A DNA stretch of 64,000 nucleotides from Theropithecus gelada (GCF_003255815.1 NC_037671.1:153318645-153382644), one strand, 5' to 3'. Shown: positions 1-12,361, numbered from the stretch's first letter. The notes: a model not told the origin generated them from the letters alone. Numbers and translations are program-made.

Positions 1-34
1 AATCAATTGCCTCACTTAATTATTCACAAATTTT

Positions 35-795
35 TTTCCTTTCCATAAAATTCAATTTGTCTGTTTTTTGGTCTGTAGCCTGTGTCCTTAAAATCATATC
101 CAAGAAATCACTGCCAAATCCAATGTCATAAAGCTTTTGCCATATGTTTTTTCTTAAGAGTTTTACAGTTTCTTAAGATTTTAAATGTAGATCTTTGATC
201 CATTTAAATAAATTTTTGTATATGGTGTTAGACAAGGGTCTAACTTCATTATTTTGCATGTGGATATCCAGTTTTCCCAGCACCAGGTGTTGCAAAGACT
301 CTTTTCCTCATTGAATCGTCTTAGCTCTCTTGTGAAAATCATTTACCATATATATGAGGATTTATTTCTGAATTATCTATTCTATTCCATTGGTCCATAT
401 CGTCCATTGGTCTATAACTATGTTTATGACAGTACTACACTGTTTTGATTACTGTAGCTTTGTGGTAAGTTTTAAAGTGAGGAACTGTGACTCCTCCAGA
501 TTTGTTCCTTTTTCAAGACTGTTCTGGCTATTCAGGGAACTTTGATATTCCATATGAATTTTAGGATGAATTTTTCTATTTCCATAAAGAGTATCATCAG
601 GATTTTGATAGGATTGTATTGAATCTGTAGATCACTTTGGGTAGTATTGCTATCCTAAAAATATTGTCATCTTCTCTGTAAACATAGGATGAGTTTCTAT
701 TTTTTATGTCTTTAATTTCTTTCAGCAATATTTTATAGTTTTTCTTGTACATGTCTTTCATCTCCTTGGTTAATTCCTATGTATTTTATTTTCAT
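35..795 (-). mobile_element. Old L1 (L1M-type) fragment, ORF2 region, antisense
   Basis: The plus strand reads as the reverse complement of the middle to 3' half of L1 ORF2. Recognisable blocks in the usual order are the aagaaatcactgccaaatcc block, the ttttcccagcaccaggtgtt block, the ccattggtcc/ggtctataac block and the gatgaatttttctatttcc block. It is clearly diverged from young L1 and has many stops, so it is non-coding. It may belong to the same element as the L1M that resumes near 2050, because orientation and order agree, but about 1 kb of the reverse transcriptase region is missing between them. Confidence 0.75.
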
Positions 796-905
796 TCAGA
801 AATATTTATTAGGTGCCCACTTTGTTACCCATATTATCCCAGGGAGTTATTACAAAATGATGAGCAAGACAGACAAGGGCTCATGGGGCTTCCTCATGCA
901 TGTTT
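796..905 (-). repeat. Possible L2-like 3' end, antisense
   Basis: The text resembles the reverse complement of the L2 3' end: aatatttattaggtgcccac, then a run like 'gagcaagacagacaagg...ctcatggggctt'. The match is weak and could be coincidental. Confidence 0.3.
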
Positions 906-2049
906 TTTGGTATCACCAATTTACCTCCTGTGGCCTGTAGCAAATGTATTGTGTAATTCTAGTCCATGAGCTTAGTATATTTATTTTCAGGTACTCACTC
1001 AGCTGTACTTGTTTAAAAAAAAAGCCTGAAACTTGATAAGTTTGTATGGATATTAAGAGTAAATCAACTATTCCATACGTGTAAAGTACATTTTATTCTC
1101 CCTGTAAAACTCTCAATGTTTTTCTTCAAAATATGCTTTATGATGTATATACTAACTTATTTTAAGATAGTTGGGAAAATGAAGGGCCCATAATTAAAAA
1201 GAGATGGAACATTTGACACATTATGCGGCTGCCTGTTTTTATTCTTGTCACCTTGTCTGTTTTTCAGGTTTTTAAAAATATTATAAATGCCCACACATGT
1301 ACACATACTCACTTAATTTCTTCTTAATCTGTGATCTTCCAGGTTTCTATTATATAGATTAATCCATGTATATTTGCTAGTCTTTTTAAATTAAAGTCAA
1401 TGACAAAAGGACCATCATGTGGACAACCACTGGGAAATGTTTCATTCACTCTTGTAAGTTACTTGTTTCCAGTGCAAATGTTTAAAAGAAAGTCTTTTTA
1501 TTTATTCAAAAGTTGAAGGTTTTTTTTTTTTTAAATAATTTTCTCTTTAGCACTGGAAACTGTCAGGAAAAACAGTATATAATATATCCCTAATAACTAT
1601 TTCAGAAATAAATATATCATTGTTTATAATAATTGGATACAGTATATAAATGTTGTTTTGTAAAGTCTGAATTCTACTATTAACTGAACAAAATATAAAC
1701 CAGGAAATTAACATAAAAGAAATATCCACATTCACCTGTTCCTCTCCTCTCTCAACATTCTGCTTTTCCTTTGCTCTGTAGGGTAACCATGGTGAGAAAG
1801 ATGTTGACGACTTGGATGGAGAACAGGTACAAAAATTTCTCATTCTACGTTCCTCCTCTACTAGTTTGGCATTTACACATGTCATGATTAATCTAGAAAT
1901 GTAAATATGCATATTTAATGTTTAATGTTTATCTACGTTTGTTCTTATCCCAAATATACAAGAACCTTAGAAACCTAACTTGAATCAACCTCTCCCATAT
2001 TACATTTCTTTCCATCTTATTTTTGTTAAATCTATCACTTAGACATTGT
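906..2049. other. No recognisable gene or repeat
   Basis: AT-rich sequence between the two L1M fragments. I see no supported open frame and no repeat I can name. A short A/T run near 1520 is the only simple-sequence feature. Confidence 0.5.
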
Positions 2050-2370
2050 TATTATTATTGTTTTATATAGTCAATGCTTATTTAGCTCTACCATCACATT
2101 TCTTCCATTTTCTGGAAGAGTTCAAGAAGGGTTAGTATTAGTTCTTTAAATGTTTGGTAGAATTCACTGAGGAAGCCATCAGGTCCATGGCTTTTCTTCA
2201 GGATATTTTTTGATTATTGATTCAATCTTCTTACCAATTTTAAGTCTATTCATATTTTCTATTTCTTCAGGATTTCGTTTTGCAGTTTTTGTGTTTCTGG
2301 AATTCTTTTATGTTTTATATAGGCTACCTGGTTGTTGGCATACACTTGTTCTTAGTACTGTTTTATAATT

Positions 2371-2666
2371 TTTTGTTTTTTTGAGATGGAGCCTTGCTCT
2401 GTTGCCCAGGCTGGAGTGCAGTGGTGTGATCTTGGCTCACTGCAATTTCTGCCTCCTGGGTTCAAGCGATTATTCTGTTTCAGCCTCATGAATAGCTGGG
2501 ATTGCAGGCATAGGCTACCATGCCTGGTTAATTTTTGTATTTTTAGTAGAGACAGGGTTTCACCATTTTGGCCAGGTTGGTCTTAAACTCCTGACCTCAA
2601 CTGACCTGCCTGCCTTGGCCTCCCAAAGTGCTGGGATTACAGGCATGAGTCACCTGACCCAGCCAA
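2371..2666 (-). mobile_element. Alu, antisense, inserted in L1M
   Basis: T-rich start, then the complement of a full dimeric Alu (cccaggctggagtgcagtgg, ctcccaaagtgctgggatta), ending near cctgacccagcc. An 8-bp duplication, ttataatt, is seen at 2363-2370 and 2667-2674. Probably AluS or AluJ. Confidence 0.85.
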
Positions 2667-3390
2667 TTATAATTCTTTTTATTTATGTGGAATCATCTCC
2701 ACTTTCATTTTTGATTTTATTAATTAAAATTTTTCTCTTTTTTCTTAGTTCATCTAGTTAAAATTTCATCAATTTTGCTGATCTTGAGGAATCAACTTTT
2801 GGTTTTATTGACTTTTCTCTATTATTTTTCTATTCTCTATTTTATCTTCGCTCTAATCTTTATTTCCTTCTTTCTGCAAGTTTTGAGTTTGGTTCTTCTT
2901 TTTCTAGTTCCTTAAGGTATAAAATGAGGTAGTTGATTTGAGAACTTTTTTGTTTTTAACATTAGGTGTTTACAGCTATAGTTTTTTTCCTTTAGTACCA
3001 CTTTTGCTGTGTACCATAAGTTTTGGTATAATGTAGTTTCATTTTCATTTGTCTCTAATTATTTTCTAATTTCTTTTGTGATTTCTTTGATCCATTGGTT
3101 GTCGAAGACTGTGCTGTATGATCCTTTTGTAGTTCACAAGCCTGATGATTGGGTTTCATGTACTTGGATGAGATGCACCTCCTTCAAACCTGGTGTTACA
3201 ACATAGGCACATTATTTGTCTGACATGAAAAAAAGGAAAAAGGCGTGTGCTGTGCAGTTTCTACAAATTTGTGAAGTTTCTAGTTTTACTTGTGTTATTG
3301 AGTTCTAATTTCATCCTGTTGTGGTCAGAGAAGACAATTTGCATAATATTTATCTTTTATAATCTATCAAGAATTTGTGACTTAACATAC

Positions 3391-3980
3391 TGTATCCGGA
3401 GTTGGTTCCTCCCAGTTGGGTTTGTGGTCTAGCTGACTTCAAGAATGGAGCTGCGGACCTTCGCAGTGAGTGTTACAGCTCTTAAAGATGGCACCGACCC
3501 AGAGTGAACAGCAGTAAGATTTATTGTGAAGAGCAAAAGAACAAGGCTTTCATAGCATGGCCGGGGACCTGAGCAGGTTGCCGCTGCTGACCGGGGTGCT
3601 GAACTTTTATTCCCTTATTTGTCCCTGCCCATATCTGGCTGATTAGTCCATTTTACACAGTGCTGATTGGTCTACTTTACAGAGTGCTGATTGGCCCACT
3701 TTACAGAGTGCTGATTGGTCCACTTTACAGAGCGCTGACTGGTCCATTTTACAATGTGCTGATTGGTTCATTTTACAAACCTCTAGCTACAGAACGCTGA
3801 TTGGTATGTTTTTACAGAGCACTGATTGGTGCATTTTACTAACCTCTAGCTAGCTACAGAGCGCTGATTGGTACATTTTTACAGAGCACTGATTGGTGCA
3901 TTTTACAAACCCCTTGTAAGACAGAAAAGTTCTCCAAGTCCCCACTGGAACCAGGAAGTGCAGCTGACTTCACCTCTCCA
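3391..3980 (-). mobile_element. Solo LTR12-type LTR (HERV-9 family), antisense
   Basis: On the minus strand it starts tggagaggtg at 3980 and ends ...ccggataca at 3391, matching LTR12 organisation: a U3 rich in tandem ccaatcag boxes (3649-3897), a TATA-like ggaataaaag (about 3605-3613), an AATAAA signal (complement at 3520-3525), and a 3' part with the aactgtaacactcac-like motif. It interrupts the antisense L1M. No internal HERV-9 sequence is present, so it is a solo LTR left by LTR-LTR recombination. LTR12 members are known to act as promoters or enhancers; activity of this copy is inference only. Any transcript would run toward lower coordinates. Confidence 0.85.
3649..3897 (-). promoter_or_regulatory. 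Array of about ten CCAAT boxes in the LTR12 U3
   Basis: The plus strand has eight exact ctgattgg units, starting near 3663, 3687, 3711, 3759, 3797, 3822, 3863 and 3889, plus two one-base variants near 3649 and 3735. Spacing is mostly about 24-40 bp. On the minus strand these are ccaatcag, the NF-Y-type CCAAT box typical of the LTR12 U3. The boxes are visible; protein binding is inferred from the family. Confidence 0.75.
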
Positions 3981-4404
3981 TGTGATATGTCTTGGAAAAT
4001 ATTCCATGTGTACTTGAGAAGAATGTGTATGCTGTTGATGTTGGGTAATGCTCTGTATATGTCTGTTAGATCTAGTTGGTTTGTGTTGTCTTCTATTTCC
4101 TTTCTTATCTTCTGTCTGATTGGTGTCTTCATTATTGAGAGAGGAGTACTGAAATCTTTGTTATTGTAGAACTGTATTTCTCCCTTCATTTATGTCAGAT
4201 TTTGCCTTATATGTTTTGATGGTCAGTTATTAGATGCATGAATGTTTATAGTTTTTTTATCTTCTTGCTGTATTGAACATTTTAATTTATAATGTCCTTC
4301 TTTATGTCTTTTTCATTTTCTGAATTTAAAGTATATCTTGTCTGATATTCGTATAGCCACTGCTGCTTTCTTTTGGTTACTATTTGCATGGAATAGCTTT
4401 TTCT

Positions 4405-4740
4405 TTTTCTTTTCTTTTTTTTAAATAAACACACTTTTTTTTTGTTTTCGTTTTATTTTTAGAGATAGAATCTCTCTGTTGTCCAGTCTGGAATGCTGTG
4501 GTGCAATCTCAGCTCACTGCAACCTCTGCCTCTCAGGTTCAAGCAATTCTCATGGCTCAGTCTCCAGAGAAGTTGGGACTACAGGTGCACACCACCATCC
4601 CTGGCTATTTTTTTTGTATTTTAGTAGAGACAGGGTTTTACCATGTTGCCCAGGCTGCTCTTGAACTCCTGACCTCAAGTAATCTGCCCACCTCCTCCCA
4701 AAGTGCTAAGATTATAGGTGTGAACCACTGCACCCAGCCA
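4405..4740 (-). mobile_element. Alu, antisense, with 14-bp TSD
   Basis: Complement of a dimeric Alu after an irregular T-rich tail (4405-4454). It is flanked by gaatagctttttct at 4391-4404 and again at 4741-4754. Diverged, AluJ or AluS-like. Confidence 0.9.
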
Positions 4741-4769
4741 GAATAGCTTTTTCTATCATTCCATCTTTT

Positions 4770-5070
4770 TTTTTTTTTTTTTTTTTTTTGAGACAGAGTT
4801 TTGCTCTTGTTGCCCAGGCTGGGGTGCAATGGCTCAATCTTGGCTCACTGCAACCTCCTCCTCCCAGGTTCAAGTAATTCTCCTGCCTCAGCCTCCTGAG
4901 TAGCTGAGATTACAGGCATGCCCCACCACCCCAGCTAATTTTTTATAGTTTTAGTAAAGACAGGGTTTCACCATGTTGGCCGGCTGGTCTCAAACTCCTG
5001 ACCTCAGGTGATCCACCTGCCTCAGCCTCCAAAAGTGCTGGGATTACAAGCACGAGCCACCATGCCTGGT
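4770..5070 (-). mobile_element. Alu, antisense, with perfect 17-bp TSD
   Basis: Long T run followed by the complement of a complete AluS-like element ending catgcctggt. The TSD ctatcattccatctttt is exact at 4753-4769 and 5071-5087. Only about 15 bp of L1M separates it from the preceding Alu. Confidence 0.92.
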
Positions 5071-5926
5071 CTATCATTCCATCTTTTCGCTTTCCATCTG
5101 TTTGTATTTTTAAATCTAAAATGAGTCTATTGTAGACAGCATTTAGCTGGATCATGTATTTTTAAATCTATTCTGCCAATATGTAATTCTTGGGTGGAGA
5201 GTTTTACTCCACATTTATTTAAAGTAATTACTGATAAGGAGAGACTTACTTCTGTCAGTTTGCTATTTGTTTTCTATATGCCTTATACTTTATTATTCCT
5301 CAGTTCCTGCATTATTGTCATCTTTTGTGTTTACTTGATTTTTTGTAGGAAAGTGTTTATATTTATTTCTCATTTCCTTGTATATATTCTGTAGTTTTTT
5401 TTTATGGTTGTCATGAGGATTACATTTAACATCTTGAAGTAATACTCTAATTTAAATTTGTACCAGCTTAACTTTAATACTATACAAAAAGTTTACTCTG
5501 TTATAGCTTCATCCCCACTTATTTCAGCAGCTGATGTCATAAAATTACATCTTTATATATTATGCATCCCAAAACATAAACTCATAGTTCTTTTAAATAC
5601 ATTAGTCTTTTAAATTATATAGAAGATGAAATGTGAAGTTACCAACCAAAGTTACAATAATTAGGTTTCTGAGTAATAATTTTTTAAATGTATTTTTCTC
5701 TTAAATCATGTAGAAAACAAAAAGTGGAGTTGTAAATCATTATTACAATAATATTTGATTTTATGATTGCACAGGTATTTACCTTTACTGAGACGGTTAT
5801 TTTTTCATATGTCTTTGAATTACTGTACTGAGTCCTTTCATTTCACGCTGCAGGCTTCCTTTGAGCATTTCTTTTGGGGCAGCTCTAGTGGTAATGAACT
5901 CCCTCAGTTTTTTAATTTGGGAATAT

Positions 5927-6246
5927 CTTTTTTTTTTTTTTTTTTTTTTTTTTGAGGCAAGATCTTGGCCTGTCACTCAGGCTGGAGTGCAGTGGCACAA
6001 CTGTAGCTCACTGTAGCCTCCAACTCCTGGGCTCAAGTAGTCCTCCCATTTCAGCCTCCCAAGTAGCCAGGACTACAGGCATGCACCACCATTCCCAGCT
6101 AATCTTTTTTAATTACTATTTTCTGTAAGGATGAGGTCTCACCATGTTTCCCATGTTGGTTTTGAATGCTTGGCCTAAGCAATCCTCCTGCTTCAGGCTC
6201 CCAGAGTGCCAGGATTACAGGTGTGAATCACTATGCCCAGCCATAT
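5927..6246 (-). mobile_element. Alu, antisense, inserted in L1M
   Basis: Long T run at about 5929-5953, then the complement of a full Alu of AluJ type ending tatgcccagcc. A short duplication, gggaatat, lies at 5919-5926 and 6247-6254. Confidence 0.88.
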
Positions 6247-7320
6247 GGGAATATGTCTTAGTTTCTCATTTTAGAAGGATAGTTTGGCAAGAGATAGAAT
6301 TTTTGGTTAGTAATTTTTTTGGGGGGTTGTTTGTTTGTTTGTTTTGCACTTGGAATATATTGGCCCCATGGCTTTTGGCCTCCAAAGTTTCTAATGAGAA
6401 ATCTGCTTATGATCTTATTGAAAATCTTTTGTATGTAGTGAGTCTGTCTTTGTTCAATCAAAGGTTTGATTATAATGTATCTCAGTGTGGGTCTCCTTGA
6501 GTTCATCATATTTGGATTTTCTTGAGTTTCTTGGATGTTTATATTCATGTCTTTCATCCAGTGTCAGAAGTTTTTCAGCCATTATTTTTCCAAATATTCT
6601 CTCTACCCCTTTCTCTCTTCTCCTAAAACTTCCACAGTGTGTATGTTGGTCTGCTTGATGATATGCTACAGGTCCCTTAGGCTCTGTTCACTTTTCTTCA
6701 ATATTTTTTTCTTTCTGTTCCTTAAACTCAATAATTTCCATTGTCTTATCTTCAAGTGTCACTGATTCTTTTGCCTGTTCAAAACTGCCTTTGACTCTCT
6801 CTAGGGAATTGTTTTTTTCAGTTAGAGTACTTACCATCTCCAGAATTTATTTTTGGTTTCTTTTTAGGTTTTGATATCTTTATATTTCTATTTTGTTCAT
6901 TTATCATTTTCTTGATTTTTATTTTTTACATCTTCCTTTAGTTTTTAAAATATATTTAAGGCAATTGTTTTAAAGACTTTGTCTAGTGGATCTTCCATCT
7001 GTGTTACTCAGGGACAATTTTGGTTGATTTATTTATTTTTTCCTTTGAGCCATAGTTTCCATTTCTTTGAATGCCCTGTGATTTTTTTTTGTTGAAAATT
7101 TGCATATTTGAACCTAATAAAGTGGTAACTCTAGAAGCCAGATTCTCCTCCCTTTCCCAGTGTTTGCTGTTTCTTGGTTACATTTCATTGTTTATTGATT
7201 TTTTTTTTTTTTTTTGAGTGTTCTAAGCTATCTCTGTGTCAAGGATCAGAATGAGATGTATACTTAAGGTCTTCTCAGGTATTTTCTGAGTCTGTGCCTT
7301 CCCATGGGCTTGTGTGGTGA

Positions 7321-8258
7321 TAAAAGAAAAACTTCAGCTGAATTACATTTGAAGGAGTTTAATTGAGCAATGAATATTTTGCAAATTGGGAGCTCCCAGA
7401 ATTGCAGCAGATTCACAGAGACTCCAGCACAGCCATGTAGTGGAAGAAGATTTATAGACAAAAAAAAGGGAAATGACCTACAGAAATTGGCGGTGAGGTA
7501 CAGAAACAGCTGGATTGGTTACAGGTTGGTATTTGCCTTATTCGAACACAGTTTGAACACTTAGCAGTCTATGAGTGGTTGAACTATGGCCGCTGGGATT
7601 GCCCAAGACAGTTATTGTTACAGCTGCATACTCTTAAATTAGGTTTTCAATCTTGTGTGACTATTAAGCTAGGTTACAGGTCATCCACAAGGACTCAAGT
7701 ATAGAAGTACGGAGTCCTTCTCAGGCCATATTTAGTTTGCTTTAACAGTGACCACTTTCTAATTTTCCTCACATATACAGCTGCTTTTGAATGTCCAAGA
7801 CTTTAATGTCTGGCTCCCAGAAAGGCAAAAAGAAAAAAATTAAGGGGAGAGGGAAGAGGCAGTGGCTCTTAAAATTCCCTGGAAGTCAATTCATTTGGGC
7901 ATAGAAGGGAGTAGCAGCAATGTGAGAAGGTACAAAACAATAGCTGCCTGCTTCTTTGCACCACTGAGATCAAAAACAACAATCAGTAATCAAAGCTCAG
8001 ATCTTGATATTTGGAGGACAGAGTTCTTTTTGTCACACTGATTTCCACGAGCTGCATTCTAGCTGCCCCAGGAACATGTGCATTGCTACCTACCAAGGAA
8101 CTGGGTGTGGGGGATGGGGAGCTCCTCCTTTGCAAACTAAAGTTGACAAAAGTAATAGCAATTCACTAAACAAGCCTTCCTTTGGAAGGTGCAAGCCTTC
8201 AATAGGATCCACAGTTCCAAAATAGTTACATCAGATAAATTCTGTCAGTACAATTGTA
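7321..8258. repeat. Unassigned LTR-like interspersed repeat
   Basis: The sequence around 7330-7700 (for example gaaattggcggtgaggtaca and cagaaacagctggattggtt, then ttgaacacttagcagtc) resembles a repeat family I have seen but cannot name with confidence; an LTR is most likely. The downstream part (7740-8258) may be its continuation or unique sequence. Two short open frames here have no recognisable product. Confidence 0.35.
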
Positions 8259-8260
8259 GT

Positions 8261-8313
8261 AGGCAGATAGATTTTAGGTAGGCAGATAGATTTTAGGTAG
8301 GGAGATAGATTTC
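8261..8313. repeat. Short tandem repeat, 19-bp unit
   Basis: aggcagatagattttaggt occurs exactly at 8261-8279 and 8280-8298, followed by a partial third copy (agggagatagattt). Confidence 0.9.
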
Positions 8314-8359
8314 TGGTTCTTCCTACTCTGCCATCCCATCTTCTAAAATTACGCCTCAT

Positions 8360-8678
8360 ATTATTATCATTATTACTATTATTATTACTTATATTTGAGA
8401 CAAAGTCTCACTCTGTTGCCCAGGCTGGAGTGCAGTGATGCAATCTTGGATCATCACAGCCTTGATCTCCTGGGCTCAGGTGATTCTCCCACCTCAGCCT
8501 CCCAAGTAGCAGGGACCACAGGCATGAACCACTATGCCTGGTTAATTTTTATATTTTTTGTAGAGGCGGAGTTTCACCATGTTGCCCAGGCTGGTCTCAA
8601 ACTCCTGGGCTCAAGAGATCTGCCTGACTTGGCCTCTCAAATTGTTTGGATTACAGACATAAGTCACTGTGCCCAGCC
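8360..8678 (-). mobile_element. AluJ-type Alu, antisense, with TTA-rich tail
   Basis: The tail on the left is a degenerate (att)n run (about 8360-8392), followed by the complement of a diverged dimeric Alu ending gtgcccagcc. The degree of divergence suggests AluJ. Confidence 0.85.
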
Positions 8679-8679
8679 C

Positions 8680-10645
8680 TAAATTTATTTTTTAAATAGA
8701 AGATTCACAAAAAAATTGACCGCACGATTATAGGTAACTAGATTTTTTGCACATGAAATTATCTTATTAGAAAGTATATTAGGTATAAGCAGTCATATTT
8801 TTACCCCGAACCACAAGCAGTTCTTTCCATTCAGAGTAAAGAGTGATATTGGGCATATTTCCAAATTCAAATGTCATTCTAAAATATATTTGTGTTTTTA
8901 TCGGTGCCAAGTGCAATGGTAGTATGTGCAAATTAGTGCTCACAGTAGGATAGTTTTAGTACTATTGAATAATAACAGTGTAATTTGAAAGGTAATTTCA
9001 TTATGGCAAGCTTCCTGGGAAAAACAAGTGGCCTGCCTTATAAATTTGGACTCATTGTTAGAAATTACAAGTTCAGTGAATAATAAATACAGTAGTCACT
9101 GGGCCTTTAGAAGTGAAGTTTTAAATTGGTAATAAAAAGAGCTAGTCTCATGGAATTCCTTTTATACTTGTTTCTTTTTCCCGAAATTATCAAACCTTGC
9201 TTTGGATGTAAGAATGAGTTGTGAAGGCAGCAAAAGGGCAACTGTTCTCTGTTCTTCATGCCAAAAATAATCACTCATTTAGTTTTTTCTAAACATTTTC
9301 TTTGTTCCAAGGTAAATAAGATTTTCAAGCTACTTTAAGTACAATGAATGATTGTTAAAATCATAGAGAACAAAAAATGTTACTGTTATTCAGGATTAGT
9401 AGGATGCTCAAAAACTTCATCAGTTAAATACTATTAATACAAGGTAAGAGCCTAATAAAAATAGAACAGTTTTATACATGTTAAATAGTTAAAAAATACA
9501 TCAATGGTTACAATACATTTGACAATTTACTTTGAAATAGTCTACAGTTTGCTCATGAAAATGAGAGTTGGAAGGATTGCAGCTTGTGAGTTACTATGTA
9601 GTAGTGAAAAGAGGGTTGTCAAAATCTGCAGTCTTTTTGCAGCCTTAAAACCTGGAACATGTTTGTTTTCCCTTTGAGATGCAGTTCCTTGGAAGCATAT
9701 GTTTATAATAGTTACCTATGTCATAAATATTTAAAATTTGATCCAATACATAGCCTTGTTATTCAATTAACTTCCGTATCCCTTCTGGAAATCTGTGACT
9801 TTCTCTTCTACACTCAAAGCTTTACTGATATGAAGGCTTTAGGAGTTGTAGTGGTGTTTGAAACCACCAAACCACCCTCTAGTAGCACTGAAAGGAGAAA
9901 ATTATGCAGGATTTGGTGATAACGGTCTTTGTATAGAGATAGTGCTTTCTCTTTGATTAAGTTTTCTCTTTGATTGTGAGAAAGGTTGTTTTTGATCATC
10001 GCACTATTTGGTCTTCATATGCTCAACAATATTTCAATTTCTTGTATTTCTTTCGTCCTTGTTCTTATTGATTTCACAGCGCTTGAAGTCATTCAAGACA
10101 TAGCCATGTATTTTTGCAGAGTTGTGTCTGATGGTCCACCATGTGGATTCCTTTATGCTTGTTGCTCTGGAGATAATACATATTCCCTCCTTTCTTTCAA
10201 AACACTTTAGTTCAAGATGATCTTCAATATCATCAATACCTAAAGATTTTCTTTTACATGCATGGCTTGCTGGTTTTGAACACAGATGCTTAGATACGTT
10301 TGAGAGATTAATTAAAATAGTGTGTTTTTTGTATTGAAAAGTTCATGAGTTCAAAAGAATGGAAAAACAATGTAGGCTAACACACGCTGTGGACTGAGGT
10401 AACTGGTAGATGGCTCAGGTCTGAGCGTGTATATGTTTTGTGTACTAATTCCCGTATGGCTCCATCTAACCATGCAGTTTTCTGCCTTTATCTAGTGTTT
10501 CTTAAGTGGTAATGATTCATAAGGAGATACAAAATTTATTTTATGCTGAAATCATTCCTTCATATGTCAATCATGTTGGAAATTCATGTTTTAAAACAAG
10601 TGCTATAGCAGAAATGACTGTGATAAAAAAGTTTACAAAGGAATA
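8680..10645. other. No recognisable gene or repeat
   Basis: AT-rich sequence. The longest open frame (9659-9919, plus, 86 codons) has no recognisable domain and nothing supports it as a gene. Confidence 0.5.
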
Positions 10646-11314
10646 AAAACTTATGTCTGTCATTATAGTAAGTGTTAATTGACTGAAATCTCACTTTACA
10701 AGACCATCAGATTGAAGTAAAAAAGCACAACTATGTACTGCCTTTACAGGAAATACATAATAACAAGAGATGAGCAGAGCTATATGCCAAATGGAAACAA
10801 AATAAAGCAAGCATGGTATTATAAATATCAGAGAGGCTGAAATTTAATGATAATAGCAATAATCAGGATAAAGAAAGACATTATATAATAAAATTACTAT
10901 TAATGAAAGAGATACACTTTTATAAACTTTTATGCACCAAATATAGCAACTAAGCATATAAACTAAAATATATTAGAAATTAAATTAAAATCTATTTAAT
11001 ATAGTGAAACTTTAGAATACCACTTTAAATTTCAACTTTGTCCAGTAGAAAAAAAATTTTAAGAGATGCTTTAAATAAAACAATATTAGACACACACATA
11101 TATAACACACATACATACATGAATATGAACATAAATATAACATTTTATAGCCCTTAAGTAAAGAAAATATAGCTTAGTCCTAGATTTTAACATATAGGTA
11201 AAAAAATAAACATTAGAAGAATCTTAGAGTTTATCAATCACTTGATACACTATGATAAAGGTTTTATTTTAGAAATGAATGGTGGTTCATTATCAGGAAG
11301 TTTGTCACCAGAAT

Positions 11315-11761
11315 GTTTTTTCATCAGCTTTTAAGTTTTGTGGTACATATGCAGGATGTACAGGTTTGTTACCTAGGTAAACGTTTGCCATGGTGGTTTG
11401 CTGCACCTATCTACCCATCACCTAGGTATTAAGCCCAGCATCCATTAGCTTCCTGGTGCTCTCCCTGTTCCTACTCCCCAACAGGCCTCATTGAGTGTTG
11501 TTTCCCCACCATGTGTCCATGTGTTCTCATCGTTCAGCTCCCACTGATAAGTGAGAACATGTGATGTGATCTTCAACAAACCTGACAAAAACAAGTGATG
11601 GGGAACAGATTACCTATTTAATAAATGGTGCTGGGAGAACTGGCTAGCCATATGCAAAAAATTGAAAGTAGACACCTTTCTTACACCTTATACAAAAAGT
11701 AAGATGGAATGAAGACTTAAATATAAAACCCAAAACTATAAAAACCCCAGAAGAAAATCGA
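11315..11761 (-). mobile_element. Short L1 insertion with 5' inversion (twin priming)
   Basis: 11315-11567 is the complement of an L1 3' end (ggtttgttacctaggtaaac, cccatcacctaggtattaag). At 11568 the orientation flips: 11568-11761 is sense ORF2 sequence (aataaatggtgctgggagaa) that normally lies more than 1 kb further 5' in L1. The whole is flanked by gtcaccagaat at 11304-11314 and 11762-11772. This is the signature of twin priming with loss of the sequence between the two primed ends. The 3' UTR wording suggests an L1PA8-to-L1PB age. Confidence 0.85.
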
Positions 11762-12076
11762 GTCACCAGAATTTAACACAAAATTTAATATTAAACTTAA
11801 AGAGAATAATCATGTGGTCATAACAGCAGATGATGAAAATGACATTTTAAAAATGTATCAGGAATTTCTAATAAAACTTGAATTAGAAAAAACAAAAAGA
11901 CCATTTACCAAAAATACAGCTGAACTTTTTTTCTTTTGTAAGTGATGAAATACTAAAAATACTTAAAATTAATTGAGGGTATAGTTTCCAAATGAAAAAT
12001 GGACAAAGGACATGAATGGGCAATTCACAGGACAGCAAATCCAAAAGGGCAACAAATATATAAAATGATGTGCAAA

Positions 12077-12361
12077 TAGGCCTGATGCAGGGCTTATCCC
12101 TGTAATCTCAGCACTTTGGGAAGCTGAGGTGGGCAGATCACTTGAGGTCAAGAGTTTGAGACCAGCCTGGCCAACATGGCAAAACCCCATCTCTACTAAA
12201 AATACAACAGTTAGCTAGACGTGGTGGTGCATGCCTGTAATCCCAGCTACATAGGAGGCCGAAGGAGGAGAATAACTTGAGCCCAGGAGGCAGATGTTTC
12301 AGTGAGCCGAGATCACACCACTGCACTCCAGCCTGGGTGACACAGCAAGACTCTGTCTCTA
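12077..12361 (+). mobile_element. Alu, sense
   Basis: Dimeric Alu from cctgatgcagggcttatccc to gactctgtctctaaat, AluS or AluJ-like, inserted in L1M. Flanking atgtgcaaa occurs at about 12068-12076 and again at 12399-12407 beyond the tail. Confidence 0.88.

Larger units (their letters stand above)
2050..7320 (-). mobile_element. Long old L1M element, antisense, with nested insertions
   Basis: Read on the minus strand, this runs from the reverse transcriptase region of ORF2 (about 2050-2370 and 2667-3390), through the endonuclease half (3981-4404, 5071-5230), to ORF1 and 5' UTR-like sequence (5230-5926, 6247-7320). The order of blocks matches L1 throughout, but divergence and stops are heavy, so it encodes nothing. 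It hosts four Alus and one LTR12, all also antisense. The A+T-rich 6900-7320 part resembles L1M or HAL1 5' sequence; the boundary near 7320 is approximate. Confidence 0.75.

Noticed and set aside
2386..2586. Many 60-95-codon frames rich in Alu-type peptides, such as SCLSLLSSWDYR-like text, here and at 8395, 15000, 18686, 53170
   Set aside because: These are the known spurious translations of antisense Alu elements.
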